The notes: generated by a model not told the origin, from the sequence alone. Shown: positions 7,905-19,732, numbered from the stretch's first letter. The stretch is DNA of 64,000 nt from Dermanyssus gallinae (GCA_003439945.1 QVRM01006829.1:62001-126000); one strand, 5' to 3'. Translations and numbers: made by a program.

Positions 7905-9727
7905 CATTCAACACCATCCGTAGGGATCACCTCCTTCGTGCGGTTCGGGATACAGTCCCGGAACTCTTCACCTTAGTAGAACACGCGTACAAAGAGCCAT
8001 CCGTCCTGCTGTTTGGCGCCGAGACGTTATTTTCGGCATCGGGCATACAGCAGGGAGACCCCGTGGGACCGGCCCTATTCAGCCTGGGGATACGTGAGTT
8101 GGTTAACTCCGTTTAAGTGCCATTCAACGCTTGGTACCTAGAAGATGGCACACTTGGTGGACCGATGGTGGGCTTGCTCGATGAGGTGCGCAGAGTCCTT
8201 GCTTTCGAGGCAGTCAGTGGTCTGGTGCTGAACACGGCCAAATGCGAGGTGTTCGCTCCGGGGACAGACCCAGACGACCCCTCATTGAGGGCTTTGCTCG
8301 AGCTGCTACCGGGGTGTAGAGTCGTGGCTGACCACGAAATAAACCTTCTTGGCGCACCGGTTCTGCCCTCTGCGCTGCCGGGACAACTCGACCTTTTGAC
8401 AGATTGTGGGCGATGCAGGAACGTCTACCGCTTGTTGGAGCCCGCCAGGGACTCTACCTGCTTCGCTCGTCGTTCTCCGCGTGCCGCATCGTACATATTT
8501 TACGGTCCATAGACTGCTCAGGCGATTTGAGCCATCTTCTCCAACCATTCGACGACCAGGTGGTGGAGGCCCTACAGACGGTGCTGAGTCTAAACTTACG
8601 ACCACGAGAGGTGCGCCAGGCGGCCCTCCCCACGTCCATGGGCGGCCTTGGTCTCCCCTCAGCTCGATCCTTGGCGGGCCCGGCCGTGGCTGCCTCGATG
8701 CATGCTACGTCAGATAATGTCCAGCGCCTGCTCCCGCGGGCGGCTCAGGCAATGTTCGAGGCGGCTCGTGACGATATAGCGACTAGACTTCAAGCTTCAT
8801 CGCCTGGTCCCTATAGACTAGCCTGCCAGAGGGCCTGGGCCGAGGGGGCTCACGAAGCTTCGCTTAGTTCGCTGCTTGAAGAATGCAGGGATGACCAGGA
8901 CAAGGCACGCCTTTTAGCTGTCGCTCGCCCAGGAGCAAGCGACTGGTTGCATGCACTACCCGCTGACTCACTGGGTACCCGCCTTGATGACCAATCCACC
9001 CGGATATGCGTTGGCCTTAGATTGGGGGCTGATTTGGTTGAGCCACACAGATGCTCTTGTGGCGAGCCCGTTGGACGACTCGCCAGACACGGCCTGTCTT
9101 GCGCTCACGCAGCGGGCCGGCGCCCAAGACACACTGCCCTCAATGAAATGCTTGCAAGATCGCTGCGGAGGGTGGGGATTCCGTGCGTCCTAGAACCACC
9201 TGGGCTTTCAAGAGACGACGGTAAGCGCCCCGACGGTATGACTTTGATACCCTTCTATAAGGGTCGTTCCCTGGTGTGGGATGCGACGGTGACCGACTCT
9301 CTGAACCCTTCCCTTGTCGGTCCCGGCGAGTCCCGCCCGGGGACTGCCGTTACGCGAGCTGAGACCTCAAAGATGAGAAAGTATGCGGACCTAAGTCGGG
9401 CGCACCACTTTTTGCCATTCGCGTTCGAGACGATGGGTGCCCCTGGGCCCCTCACGGTAACATTGATCTCTCGGGTTGGCGACGCATTACGGCAGGCGAC
9501 AATGGACAAGAGGGCGCACGCCTTCTTCTCCCAGCGACTGTCCCTGGAGATCCAAAGAGGTAACGCGACATCAGTGCTCGGAACTATGAGAGACTGGATG
9601 GACCCGGACCTTCGTGCCAAGGGGCGGGCAGGACTTCCTCACGGGCATGAGCGATAGAGCGACTACGGCGCGCAGAAGGAGCAACTAGGTCGACGAGCAG
9701 CAACGCCGTGAAGCATTTTATATATTC
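7905..9727 (+). mobile_element. RLE-type non-LTR retrotransposon, family 1, 5'-truncated (copy A)
   Basis: The element starts inside the reverse-transcriptase domain (FNTIRRDHLL) and runs through the nuclease domain to a short 3' UTR. It is inserted in mitochondrial-like DNA. The tail sequence atattcttctaaattataataaa after 9724 is also found after copy D (30811), so it may be the family's 3' end. Family 1 (A and D) differs clearly from family 2 (B, C and the relic at 48.2 kb) in protein sequence and has higher GC. Confidence 0.8.
7908..9657 (+). pseudogene. RT-RLE polyprotein, truncated (family 1)
   Basis: Reverse transcriptase fingers/palm remnant: GIQQGDP, then the active site reads YLEDG where relatives have YLDDG, so one catalytic Asp is lost. 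A TAA interrupts just before NAWYLEDG (8114-8116), and a 4-base deletion relative to copy D shifts frame near 8400. From 8404 the frame is open for 417 codons. These hold the RT thumb/connection, a Cys-His motif (CSCGEPVGRLARHGLSC) and the PD-(D/E)XK-like nuclease core (DGKRPDGMTLIP...LVWDATVTDS). The end has the conserved LQIQRGNA-type motif (LSLEIQRGNATSV). Target cleavage would be by this nuclease in active relatives. Confidence 0.8.
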
Positions 9728-9838
9728 TTCTAAATTATAATAAATATACAAACTTGTATTGAGAAAAATAAATTGTGTAATTGTGTTAATTAAAATAATA
9801 TATATTTATTCCCATATATAATAAATATATATCCCCAA
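9728..9838 (+). other. Mitochondrial-like AT-rich spacer
   Basis: It carries ATTCCCATATATAATAAATATA, resembling the stretch at about 24140-24165. It is therefore the start of the second mitochondrial-like copy, which continues at about 11075 after the insertion of RLE copy B. Confidence 0.45.
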
Positions 9839-11029
9839 TTGGGCGCCCACTGCGGTCTATTCCTTCTTAGATCTTGTTTTTCAGCCACGAGGTTAACACA
9901 CCTTCTTAGAGGTTCCAACCTGTTTTTACCACCAGAGCTTTTACAACCATTTAATGGACTTAGTTTAGACATTTTAGAGATCATACTAAATCTTAAGCTG
10001 ACTGATGCGGCAAGGGAACAAGTAATGCTCCCGGTTTCTTTAGGCGGTCTAGGTATGCCGGACGCGGTCATGATGGCAGGACCCGCCATCGTAGCGTCAT
10101 TGACCCAGGCGGCGGACAGGGTTAAAACTCTATTGGACAGTGACGGGTGGGATGCCTATAACGTTGAACTTAAAAAGCTGACCGAAGAATTGTCGCTGCT
10201 ATGTGATTCTCCTCCGGAGGATAGGGCTAACCAGGGTAGTTGGACAGCCCCCTTACATGAAAAGCGACTAGCAGGCCTGATTAATAGAGCACCTTCTGTT
10301 GCTGATAGAGCCAGGCTACGAGCTGTTAGTAGTCAAGGGGCTGGGGCTTGGTTACAGGCCCTACCCTGCCCGCGAATTGGGACTCTGTTAGACGACGAGA
10401 CGACGCGTATAAGCGCAGGGCTGCGGCTTGGTGTTGACCTAGTCGTGCCCCACCGATGTCGTTGTGGTGATTTCGTGGACGCCTTGGCCCATCATGGCCT
10501 GTCATGCGCGTTGAGTGCAGGCCGACGAGCGCGTCACTCCGCTTTAAATGACACCTTTAGCCGCGCACTTAGGTCCGCCGGCTTTCCGTGCGTTCTAGAG
10601 CCCCCGGGTCTTTCGAGGGATGATGGAAAAAGACCTGACGGTCTGACTTTGACGCCCTTTGAGCGTGGCCGCATGCTTGTTTGGGACGCAACTGTAACCG
10701 ACTCATTAGCCCCTTCGATGGTCGGTGCAGGTGCGGACCGAGCAGGTCATGCCTCCAGGTTAGCTGAGGCTAATAAATGCAGAAAATATTCAAGCGTCGA
10801 TTATCCGCACGAATTTTGTCCGTTGGCGTTCGAGACTATGGGAGCTGCAGGCCCCCTTACGCTCAAGCTGATTCAGCGGGTCGGTAAAAGCCTTAATCTT
10901 TCGACAGGAGACTCGAGGGCATCCGAATTCTTGCGTCAGAGGCTGTCGCTCGACATTCAACGAGGAAACGCAGCGTCTGTTCGGGGCACATTGTTAAACT
11001 GGGCTAACCCTGGGTTAGAGAACCCGTGA
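9839..11029 (+). pseudogene. RT-RLE protein C-terminal half (family 2), open frame
   Basis: 396 codons without a stop, closely similar to residues about 490-896 of the full protein at 24455-27145 (minus strand). It has the Cys-His motif CRCGDFVDALAHHGLSC and the nuclease core DGKRPDGLTLTPFERGRMLVWDATVTDS. It ends with LSLDIQRGNAASVRGTLLNW. The RT catalytic motifs are absent through 5' truncation, so it is not functional despite the clean frame. The clean frame suggests a young copy. Confidence 0.85.
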
Positions 11030-11074
11030 TCACACGTTCGCGCGGAGACAATTGTCCACTCCAAAGTGCTAACA
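9839..11074 (+). mobile_element. RLE-type non-LTR retrotransposon, family 2, 5'-truncated (copy B)
   Basis: Contains the C-terminal half of the RT-RLE protein plus about 45-50 bp of 3' UTR. The UTR motif GGAGACAATTGTC also occurs after the relic at 48.2 kb. The element is inserted in mitochondrial-like DNA, with flanks collinear to 24.1-24.3 kb. Confidence 0.8.
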
Positions 11075-11749
11075 TTTATTAAATTATATAAATAAAAGTA
11101 TTTTATATATTGACAATTAAAAAAAAATATATATTGTTTTTAGAAATTTAATTTTAGTTATTATAAGTTAACTTCTGCCAAATTAAAAATTTGATGTGAC
11201 ATTACACTAAAAATTAAAAATGTAATGATACAAGTTATATTTTGTGCAGAAATTATATAAATTAATATAAAACGATAATTTATATTTAGCCTTTAAATAG
11301 AGCTTAGTCTTATAAGTTTTAATAGTAATTAAATATATGTTATAATATATTTGTTAAATTTATTATAGACTTTTTTTCATTACTAAGTCTATTGTCCATA
11401 CTATAAATCCATAATTAGTGATTATATAACCTTATAGGAGAAAATATTATAATTCGTTAACATAATGATAGAATCCCTATAAATAAAAAAATATTTTACT
11501 TTCTAGGAGTAATAATTATAATACGTTTTTATAAGATGAGTAACGACAAATTAAACTTTCTTCTTAGTATTCCCATAGTTATGATAAGAACGGGGTTATG
11601 ATGTAAACATTTAATTATCTCTAAATCTGATGAATTTAATTTTAACATGTTTATTTAGTTTTATGGGAGTTTTATGAAGAAAAAAAAAGAGTTAAACATG
11701 AATTAATTAATTTATAAATGTAATTATAAAAATAAATATTATAAATATA
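11075..11749 (+). other. Nuclear mitochondrial-like DNA, copy 2 (left of Tc1)
   Basis: AT-rich and collinear with 24170-24358 and 29358-29783. It shares CTTCTTAGTATTCCCATAG, GATAAGAACGGGGTTATGATG and TTTTATGGGAGTTTTATGAA. It stops at the TA where the Tc1 inserted and resumes at 13330. There is no gene. Confidence 0.65.
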
Positions 11750-13329
11750 CAGTCCCTGAAAAAAATATAGGGCCACCCACTTTTGCCACATTTCACGCAT
11801 TTATTATAACCAAATGTGTAAAGATCACAGTGATACATGCTCACAGAGTAACAACGAGGACTTCTATCGACATTTGGGGTTTCGGATTACTTTGAACCAC
11901 GAGATTTCCACATTTGGCACAGCTACACCGCGAAAAAATGATAATGTCACTAGCAAGATGCATGTATTAACGAGCGAATTAAACGGAATAACGACATTTG
12001 GGCTTATTTAACGGCTCGACAGAAACAAAGGCAGACCTCCTACCAGAAGTTTTTTCTTTGTTGAAACGATAGGCTTAGGCTGGCGCCTCATGGGTGAAGA
12101 AAAGGCCCATACTAAGGCTTATAAGGACATCGGCCTCTCTAATCGCAAAATTTCCTGTCAATTGGGGCGTTGTGCCCAAGTAGTAAATAACGTTGTTCAT
12201 TTAGGTAAAAAATACGCCGTAAAAAAGGAGTTCCGGGCGTCCAAATTTTATTTCGGAACGAAACAAGCTGCAATTCTGAAGAAAGCGTCGAACTCTACGC
12301 CCTCGGCGAGGGCAATTGCGGCGGCGGCCGACGTGCAAACGAAAGTGCGAAATTGTGCAAAGCTTCCTCAGAAAGACAAATTGGCAAAAACACAAGAAAA
12401 AACAACGATTGACCGCTGACCGATGAAAGCTCGTCTTGACTTCGCCCACGGTAAAATGTCATGGACCACTGAGTGCCCACGATACGATGTGATGGACCAC
12501 TGAGTGACACAGAGCGCTCTTTTCGAATGAAAAAAGTTTAACTTTGATGAATCGGATAGATTTTACTATTATTCGCACGATGTCCGCAAGGAAGAACGAA
12601 TTTTGTCAAAACGTCACTTAGGTGGCGGTTCAGTGGTAATCTGGGCTGCTGTCGGATATTATACAAAGTCGTCGATTGTGTTTTAAGACGGTCGTGTTTA
12701 TTCGACGCGATACGGGGATTTGCTAAAAGAGCAATCGGCGCATTTTAAGCTGATGGGATGGCCAGACTTCGTTTTTACACACGATAACGCCCCGATTCAC
12801 ACCGCCAGGCTGATCGGAAGCTGGTTCGACCAACGTCACATTGAATTCCTTCGCTAGCCTGCACTCTCATCTGATCTTAATATGATCCAGAATGTGTGGA
12901 GCTGGCTCGAACAAAAAGTTCACACGGATAAAAAACAATTTTCGAGGCTTGGGACGAGCTCTTGCAAAACGACATCCAAAATTCGTTTAACACTATACCA
13001 AACCGCACTTTTGAGGTTATCTGACTTAATGGGAAGTTCACTGAGTACTATGTATAGTCTAAATGCCGTGAAATTAGCCCAAATGCCGTTAACTGCTTAA
13101 TTAATTTGTTAAAACAGGTATCTTGCTAGTGGCCTTATAATTTTTTCGCGGTGTAGCTGTGCCAAATGTGAAAATCTCGTGGTTCAAAGTAATCCGAGAC
13201 CCTAAATGTCGATAGAAGTTTTCGCTGTTACTCTGTGAGCATGTATCACTGTGATTTTAACACAATTGGTTATAATAAATGCGTGAAATGTAACAAACAT
13301 GGGTGGCCCTATATTTTTTTCAGGGACTG
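11750..13329 (+). mobile_element. Tc1-like transposon, full length, degenerate (copy 2)
   Basis: 1580 bp between TA duplications (11748-11749 and 13330-13331). The inverted repeats are about 210 bp long: the outer 30 bp (CAGTCCCTG...) are perfect and the inner end lies near AGCAAGAT. Such long repeats resemble the IR/DR arrangement of some Tc1 relatives. The uninterrupted target can be seen at 29783. Confidence 0.92.
12090..13100 (+). pseudogene. Tc1-like transposase, frameshifted
   Basis: The N-terminal 109 codons from ATG 12090 carry the helix-turn-helix part (AYKDIGLSNRKISCQLGR). A frameshift near 12340-12410 leads to a stop. The catalytic part can be followed in other frames: SNEKKFNFDES (first Asp changed to Asn), HDNAPIHTA (second Asp kept), then DLNMIQNVW (Gln where Glu is expected). 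Two of the three catalytic residues are therefore altered. The family is related to copies at 1 and 30891. Confidence 0.8.
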
Positions 13330-13611
13330 TACATAATTTTTATAAAACATACTTTAATAATTTTTATTATTAGAAAATGGAATTTTAAAATTTAAAATTA
13401 TTAAGTTATTTATTGAATTATTTTTTAAATATAGTGCCAGCTATATTTATTTTTTTATTAATAAAGAAGTAATTTTTGTACCTTTTGTATAAGGGTTATT
13501 TTATAAATATAATAGACATTTTTATTTCTCGAAGTAGATTTAATTATAAAATAAAATATAATTATATTTATTAATATGAAATAAATTATTTTATATATAT
13601 ATTTTTTTATA
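13330..13611 (+). other. Nuclear mitochondrial DNA: 12S start joined to 16S
   Basis: The left part continues the copy broken by the Tc1. ATAGTGCCAGC (about 13432) is the conserved mitochondrial 12S motif. It is followed after about 30 bases by GTACCTTTTGTATAAGGG, a conserved 16S motif, so most of 12S is deleted. Both rRNAs read in sense on the plus strand. Similarity ends where the R1-clade element begins. Confidence 0.75.
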
Positions 13612-13807
13612 TGCTGAAACCTCTCCGCAGTAATATGGGGGATTACGGGAATCGTTATGTACATGCGTCACCACAGCCAGTGACTAGTGTGGGACTCACA
13701 AACCCACTAACACCCGCCTCCCCCCACCCCCAGGGAACGGTAACTGCTAAGCATCGCTTCGTATCCGTGGTAGTGGCCAGTTGCCTCTCTTCCCTACCCC
13801 AGCCTTC

Positions 13808-16800
13808 CTACAGTCGCCCTAGCCCGCTTTGGTGCGGGGCGGCGACTTCAAGAAGGCCGTTGACACCTTCCGTTGCCCGCCCGCCTGTGGGTGCGTCGAG
13901 AGTCATCATCTGGGGAATCCATTGCTGTATTTGCCTAGCCTGGTCCGCCTGCCTATCACCCACCCGCCTCCCGCCTACAGATTCCTCCTCTCGACCGGAG
14001 CCTGAGTGGACGCTAAGACGAGCTCTCCTGGCAGTCTCTTTGACCACCTTCGCGGACATGATCGCATCAAAGTGGGCAATACCTTCTTTCCAGGCCGCCG
14101 CTGAAGTCATCATATGGGTGACGACCTCGTTGACCGGTCGGCCTCGCACAGCGGCCGCCCCCGCGTCCCGCGCTTCCCGGAGGGCCCCACAATGCAGAAC
14201 AGTGTGCTCTACATCATCCGGTTCCCCCGAGTCGCATAGTATGCAGGAGTCGACTTGGGCTTTGTTAATCTTAACCATATACGTATGGAATTGGCCGTGG
14301 CCGGTCAGCACCTGGGACGCGTAATAAGATACCTGGCCGTGTCTGCAGTCGTACCATTGCCGTAGGTCCGGGATCAGACTTTGGTCCAGCGACCCTTGGT
14401 GACCCCCCCAGGAACTGCTGCCCTTACCCATTCTTTCTGCCAAGAGTCCAAAGTAGCTAATCTAGCCCGTGTGGGGTCTAAATCACCGCCCAGCGCTCGT
14501 TCTGCTCGCTCCCCGGCCAGCAGATCCCATGGCAGCATCTTGGACACGACAAGTAGTGCCTCAGTCGACACTGTACGGAATGCGCGGCAGACCCGCAGAC
14601 GTTGCGCCGACCTCAGCTTTCTCCTGTTGCATGCCGTCCTAAGTGCCCTGTCTGCCCATGCCGGTGCTCCGTAAAGGGCGACGGATTCTGCAGCAGTTGC
14701 CAAAAGGCGGCGCTTTTCTTCTCCAACTCCTCCGACTCTTGGCATCAGGCGCGCCAGATTGCTGGCCACCTTTCGGGCCTTTGCTGACACGTGCTATATG
14801 TGCGCTGCGCCAGTCAGTCCCTTGTCGAGTATCACCCCGAGGTACTTTGCATTTTTTCCCAAAACAATTGGGTGACCTGCTACTTCGACCTGTATGTTTT
14901 TGGTCCTTTTTCTGCCTGTTAGGTACAGCGCCTCAGTCTTGTGCGGTGCCAGTTTTAAAGAATGGTCTTCCATCCAGTCTGTCACCATCAGCAAGGCCTC
15001 ATTGGCGGCTGACTCTAGTGCTCCCGTACTACGGGCCGTGACCAGAGGGGCCAAGTCGTCGGCATAACCGACCATCTCGACACCCCTAGGCAGACCCTGC
15101 AACTCGAGAACCCCGTCATAGGCGAGGTTCCACAGGACAGGTCCCAGAACCGATCCTTGCGGGACCCATGCAATAACTGCGTAGCTCTGATCGCCGGCCA
15201 GCAGGCCTCTCTTCGACAGGTACGATGCTATAATTCGACGGAGGTAGGGCGAGGTGCCCTTGCGCTCCATCGCTTGCATTGCCACTTTCCAGCTCATCGA
15301 GTTAAAGGCGTTTTTGACGTCTAGGAGAATGAGCAGCACACATTCCCGTGTTTTGGGGGTCTTCGTTAGCTGCTCACCTGCCCGTCTCAGTACCCTTGCC
15401 AGGGCGTCGAACGTGGACCGTCCTTTCCGAAACCCATACTGTGCTTCTGATAGAGCCCCTTGGCTTCGATCTCGGCATTAAGCCGGTAAACCAGCACGTT
15501 CTCCAAGATCTTACCCATAGTGTGAAGAAGACATATGGGACGGTAGGCAGGCCCTCCTGCGGGGGCATTCCCTCCCCCTTTCGGGATCAGGACCAGGTTA
15601 ACCTTTTTCCACAGCCTCGGAAAACGCCCCTCTCTTAGAAGTCTGTTGGCCAGGGTCTGAAATACATTTGGCCAGCGCTTCACTAGCAGCCGCGCCGCTC
15701 CAGGGGGAACTCCGTCCGGGCCGGGTGCCTTTCCGGGTGTCAACCTTTTCCTTGCTCGCTCGACCTCATCTAACGTTACCTACGGAATGTCTTCCGGGGC
15801 AACCAGAAACTCCTCCTCTCCTCTCCACGGATGGTCCGGAAAAAGACGGCGAACCGTCTTCTCCATCACATCCGGTGGTAGTCTAGGAGGTGGTTTCCGG
15901 AGCTTGGCCGAGACGATCCGGTAGGGCCGACCCCATGCGTCCCTTGCCACCTCTTCTATCAAAAGCTTCTAAAATTGCGCCTTACTCTTCTCAATAAGCT
16001 TCTGCAGCGTCCGTTTGGCAGCTCCGTAAGACGCCAGGAGGTCGGCCGATCGCTCGTCCACCGTCTACCCCTGCTCCCCTCGGGCGACTTTTCCACTCAG
16101 CCATAAGCGCTGTCTAGTGTAAGCCTTATTTAGTCTAGTACATTTACGACGTGTTTCGCCAGTCTCTTGGTTCCACCAATGGACCGGCCGCCGGCGGCCC
16201 CCAGAGTTAGTACGGGGGCCTGCCTTCTCACAGGCCGTTGTGAGAACAGCTGCGATCCGGGTCTCGTCCGTGGTTTCCTCTGACAGCTGTCGACAGCCCT
16301 CGTCAATCTTCTCCGCCAGAACCCGCTGGTCTAGCTTGCGCATCTGCCAGCGTCTGCGCGGAGTGGCAGCTGGCTCGGGAGGGGTAGCGACCTCAAACAG
16401 GATGTATCTGTGGTCATTTCCGTTTTCCTCCTCATCAACCTGCCAACCCGATATCTTTGGGAAGGCTATGTCATTTGCCATCGTGGGGTCCACGAAAGAC
16501 TTCTGGTTTCCCCGGGAGAATGTGGGTACTTTCCCGTCGTTTACTAAAAGCAACCCATTTTCTGCCATCCATTCTTCTAGTACCTGGCCCCTACCATTTG
16601 TGGTTTTGCTACCCCACCCGACGCTGGCTGAGTTGAAGTCCCGGTGAAGACGATTCCCTTTCCCGTATGAACGCGTAGGCTCTGCCCCAGACTATCGAGA
16701 AACACATTGAAATCCCTAAGTTCCCTATTTGGTGAAAAATAGCAAGAATAGAAAACCCCTAGCCCTTCTATTTCTACCCATGCGAACCCTGAACCGGAAC

Positions 16801-17008
16801 CCCGACTTCTAGCCGATAAATGCCTATTATTCCCCGTCCACCGGGTGCCTGAGTCATTTCCCGTATCAAGGCTGATAACTCCCTTCCGGAGGGCAATGCC
16901 TTTGTTCGGCTCCGATACTAGAGCAAGCTCCATACCCCTGTGCTGGACTGTTTGGTCCAGCAAGGCTGCCCTACATCGGTTCAGGTTGACCTGTATGACC
17001 CTAATCAT
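13808..17008 (-). pseudogene. R1-clade ORF2: APE endonuclease and reverse transcriptase
   Basis: Starts MIRVIQVNLNRCRAAL, the typical N-terminus of R1/TRAS/SART-type endonucleases, which nick the target to prime reverse transcription. A missing base near 16630 breaks the endonuclease GDFN motif (frame passes to NGLLLVNDGKVPTFSRG at 16568). RT segments follow: KAPGPDGVPPGAARLL, LLDVKNAFNSM, VPQGSVLGPVLWN and the active site VGYADDLAPLV (intact). The C-terminal part has RTVSTEALLV, VLTGHGQFHTYM and a Cys-rich motif (CILCDSGEPDDVEHTVLHC). At least four frameshifts or stops interrupt it. Confidence 0.85.
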
Positions 17009-17099
17009 TGTGATTGTTACCTGCCCCTCTCTCGATCCCCTCGGAACTAACCTGTTGCCTCCTGGCTGTCATCCTAGGCGCCTTGAAACCGTCTTTGTC

Positions 17100-18532
17100 G
17101 ACTGTTGGCACCCTGGCCTTCAGTTTCCGCTTCTATTTAGCCAGCTCGTTCTCCCTTTCTTCTATCTTCTTTCTCTCCTCTTCTGTCCGCTGTATGGCCC
17201 TCTGCTTTACAGCTTCGCGTCGCTCCTGCAGAGCTTTAGCGAACGCCGTTAAGGCCGTTGAGTGCCCCTCTTTATCACAGACGTGACAGTGAGAATTGGG
17301 GTTGTCGCATGCACTCGCGAGATGACCTTCGTTTCCGCACCGATAACATCGCTTGGCGTCTAACTTTGGCTCTCTGCAGTCCTTCGCCATGTGTCCCGCA
17401 CCCCGGCAATTGTAGCATAGCGGCCCGGAGACCCATTCCTCAGGTCTGCAAACGGAGCCTTTAATGGTGATGCTCCGTCTGGACAATAGCCTGGCAGCTG
17501 CAGCTGATGGCAGCGTTGCCAGACACTGCCAATAGCCATTTTTCCCCATGCGGGGGTCTTCAGTGCGAAGGGGGTGTCCTCGGACAGCCCCAACGCCTGC
17601 CGTAGCGTTGCTTCTATTTGCTTTTTGTCGGCGAAGGGGTCAATGTTCCGAAGAACAATGGTCTTGGGGACCCCGCCTACCCTCCGGTCAACCTCCAGGT
17701 TGGAGCTGTTCCGGAGAATGTCGGTGAAAGAGCTCCTTCCTTTATTCATCTCCTTACCGCATCTGGAGCACAGGGGAGCACTGTCCGCGGCCTTTTTTGC
17801 CGTCTCTGCTGGCCCTTCTCCCCCCGGAGCTTTCCCTCAGTTAGTTTTCGCTGAAGCCCCTCTATTCTAGCCTTCATTTCTTCAGCCTCCCGCTGAAATC
17901 TCTCAATTTTGGTCCTCATCTCCGAGTTTTCCCCCTCAAGCCGAGTAATCATTCCTATGTGTTCCGCCCTTTTATCCTCCTCCCTTATGTCCCTTTTTGC
18001 CCTGCCTCTTAATCCTTCTAGCCGCCTTTCCCAACTCCTCAACCGCAATCTTAATTTCTCCCTTGGTGGTAGGGTGTTTTCCGCATAGCTGGTCCAGCAC
18101 CCCCGTCCAGGTGAGTAGACTGGCTAAGGCCGAGTCGTAGTCCTCGACTACTGGTTCCTCAGCCGGCCACAGCGGAACAGGCAGCTCCCCAGAAGTGTAT
18201 CCCTTTAACCTATTGGCCAGGATATTAAGCCACATTTTGCCCCCTGTTCTTGCGGCGTCTCTGTCCGTTTCTTTAGAAGGTGTGCTGAGACGCGTCCTTT
18301 TTTGACCCGCCTGCTATTTCCCCCTTTGTCAGCGGTCCTCAGTCTCCGTGTCCGAGTTGGGCACCAGCACCGTCGGTGTGGCCGCCCCTTCTTCCTCCAT
18401 TCTAGTTACCCCGCTTGGGCCCTCTCCCTGACTACCCTTTCCCTCAGGAGTTCTGGGAAGTGCCCTGCTACTCCTGAAGGGGTTTCCTCCCTTATCTATC
18501 TTGCCCGCCCCCCCGTTTCCTGGGGCACTCAT
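17100..18532 (-). pseudogene. R1-clade ORF1 (gag-like)
   Basis: Pieces in order are: MSAPGNGGAGK (18532); MWLNILANRLK (18235); a coiled-coil stretch rich in Glu/Arg (18048-17746); an RRM-like piece with TIVLRNIDPFADKKQIEATLR (17749); and three zinc knuckles, CYNCRGAGHMAKDC, CYRCGNEGHLASAC and CHVCDKEGHSTAL (17549-17133). The last knuckle lacks its final Cys. The frame changes at least three times. The product would coat element RNA and deliver it to the nucleus. Confidence 0.75.
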
Positions 18533-18689
18533 CGTTCTCCCCCTTTATCCCGGTGTCGACCTCGAAGAGGTCAGCCTCAGGCAGGGCCATATGCAAAAAG
18601 TACCACTAAGGCACCACAGAGGTATCACAAAAGGTACAAGTGTATCACATATGTACCAAAGTATCACACATGTACCACTAAAGGTATCA

Positions 18690-19205
18690 CCAGCGTACCA
18701 CGTCGGCGCAGCGCACGTCCGTCGCACGTTGGTGCGGTGCGCGCTCGCCGCACGTCCGTCGCACGTTGGCGCGGTGCACGTCCGCCGCACGTTGGCGCGG
18801 TGCACGTCCGCCGCACGTTGGCGCGGTGCACGTCCGCCGCACGTTGGCGCGGTGCACGTCCGCCGCACGTTGGCGCGGTGCACGTCCGCCGCACGTTGGC
18901 GCGGTGCGCGCTCGCCGCACGTCGGCGTGGTGCACGTCCGCCGTACGTCGGCGATGCGCACGTCAACCGTACGTCGGTGCGGCACACGTTCACCGTACGT
19001 CGGCGCGGTGCACGCCCGTTGCACGTCGGCGCTGCGTACGTCGGTGCGGCACACGTTCACCGTACTCGGCGCGGTGCACGCCCGTTGCACGTCGGCGCTG
19101 CGTACGTCGGTGCGGCACACGTTCACCGTACGTCGGCGCGGTGCACGCCAAAGTGCACGTTGGCGCGGTGCACGTCGAAGTACACGTCCCCGCGCACGCT
19201 CGCCG
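18690..19205 (-). repeat. 26-bp minisatellite in the R1-clade 5' leader
   Basis: About twenty tandem units, GC-rich, core CACGTTGGCGCGGTGCACGT on the plus strand. Units are almost identical at 18760-18910 and more variable outward. Because the unit is not a multiple of three and carries no stop, long open frames appear in every register on both strands. I treat those frames as artefacts. The array lies between ORF1 and the 5' end of the element. Confidence 0.9.
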
Positions 19206-19560
19206 TACGCACACACACGCTCCACGTGTACGTAGCAATCACGAACAACACAGAAGCTATGCGCGTCACCAATTCACCAGATCACTAGGTCACCGAGTAA
19301 ACGCCAAATCGATAGCACAGAGCAACAAACTAAGCAAACACTGCGCAAGCAAAACACCAAATTCAAGCAAAACCCGCACCGTCGGGAACGGACGTCCGTC
19401 CTGTGAGGTGCTCAAGGTGTGCGCTGGATCTCTCACTAAGTGCGGTAAACTGAGTGGCGTTGCTCAGTCCGTTTAGGACCTCAGGTTCTCACTTTTCAAC
19501 GTTTCTTTACAGAGCGAAGTTCACACACGACCGCTCAGGGTGAGTGCTAGCAGCCGACTA

Positions 19561-19732
19561 AATTTATATTTCTAGTTAAAACAATAATATTTTATACATT
19601 TTCTTATTTTCATAAAATAAAATAATAAAAGATGTAAATTATATGGGATAAGATATATAATTAAATTATAAAATGTTTATAATTTATAAATAGTAAGATT
19701 TAATAATAATTGAATTTTGTAATAATTATATA
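19561..19732 (+). other. Nuclear mitochondrial-like DNA, 16S middle part
   Basis: AT-rich stretch between two retroelement insertions. TTTATATTTCTAGTT and its position between 16S pieces at 13480 and 20712 suggest it is the internal part of 16S. No conserved motif proves it on its own. Confidence 0.45.

Larger units (their letters stand above)
13612..19560 (-). mobile_element. R1-clade non-LTR retrotransposon, near full length, degenerate
   Basis: Reading right to left: a 5' leader with a 26-bp minisatellite, ORF1 (18532-17133), ORF2 (17008-13808) with APE endonuclease and RT, and a 3' UTR carrying the shared motif gtgggtttgtgagtcccacact (RC of about 13684-13705). It ends in a short A-run beside mitochondrial 16S-like DNA, and the same kind of DNA resumes at its 5' end. 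Many frameshifts and stops show it is inactive. Confidence 0.8.

Noticed and set aside
18690..19205. CRISPR-like array
   Set aside because: The 26-bp units are head to tail without unique spacers, and the context is a eukaryotic retrotransposon leader.
18302..19476. Several long open frames on both strands (up to 328 codons)
   Set aside because: They are produced by the 26-bp GC-rich tandem repeat, which has no stop in any register. Residue patterns simply cycle, and the frames overlap the 5' leader of a non-LTR element.
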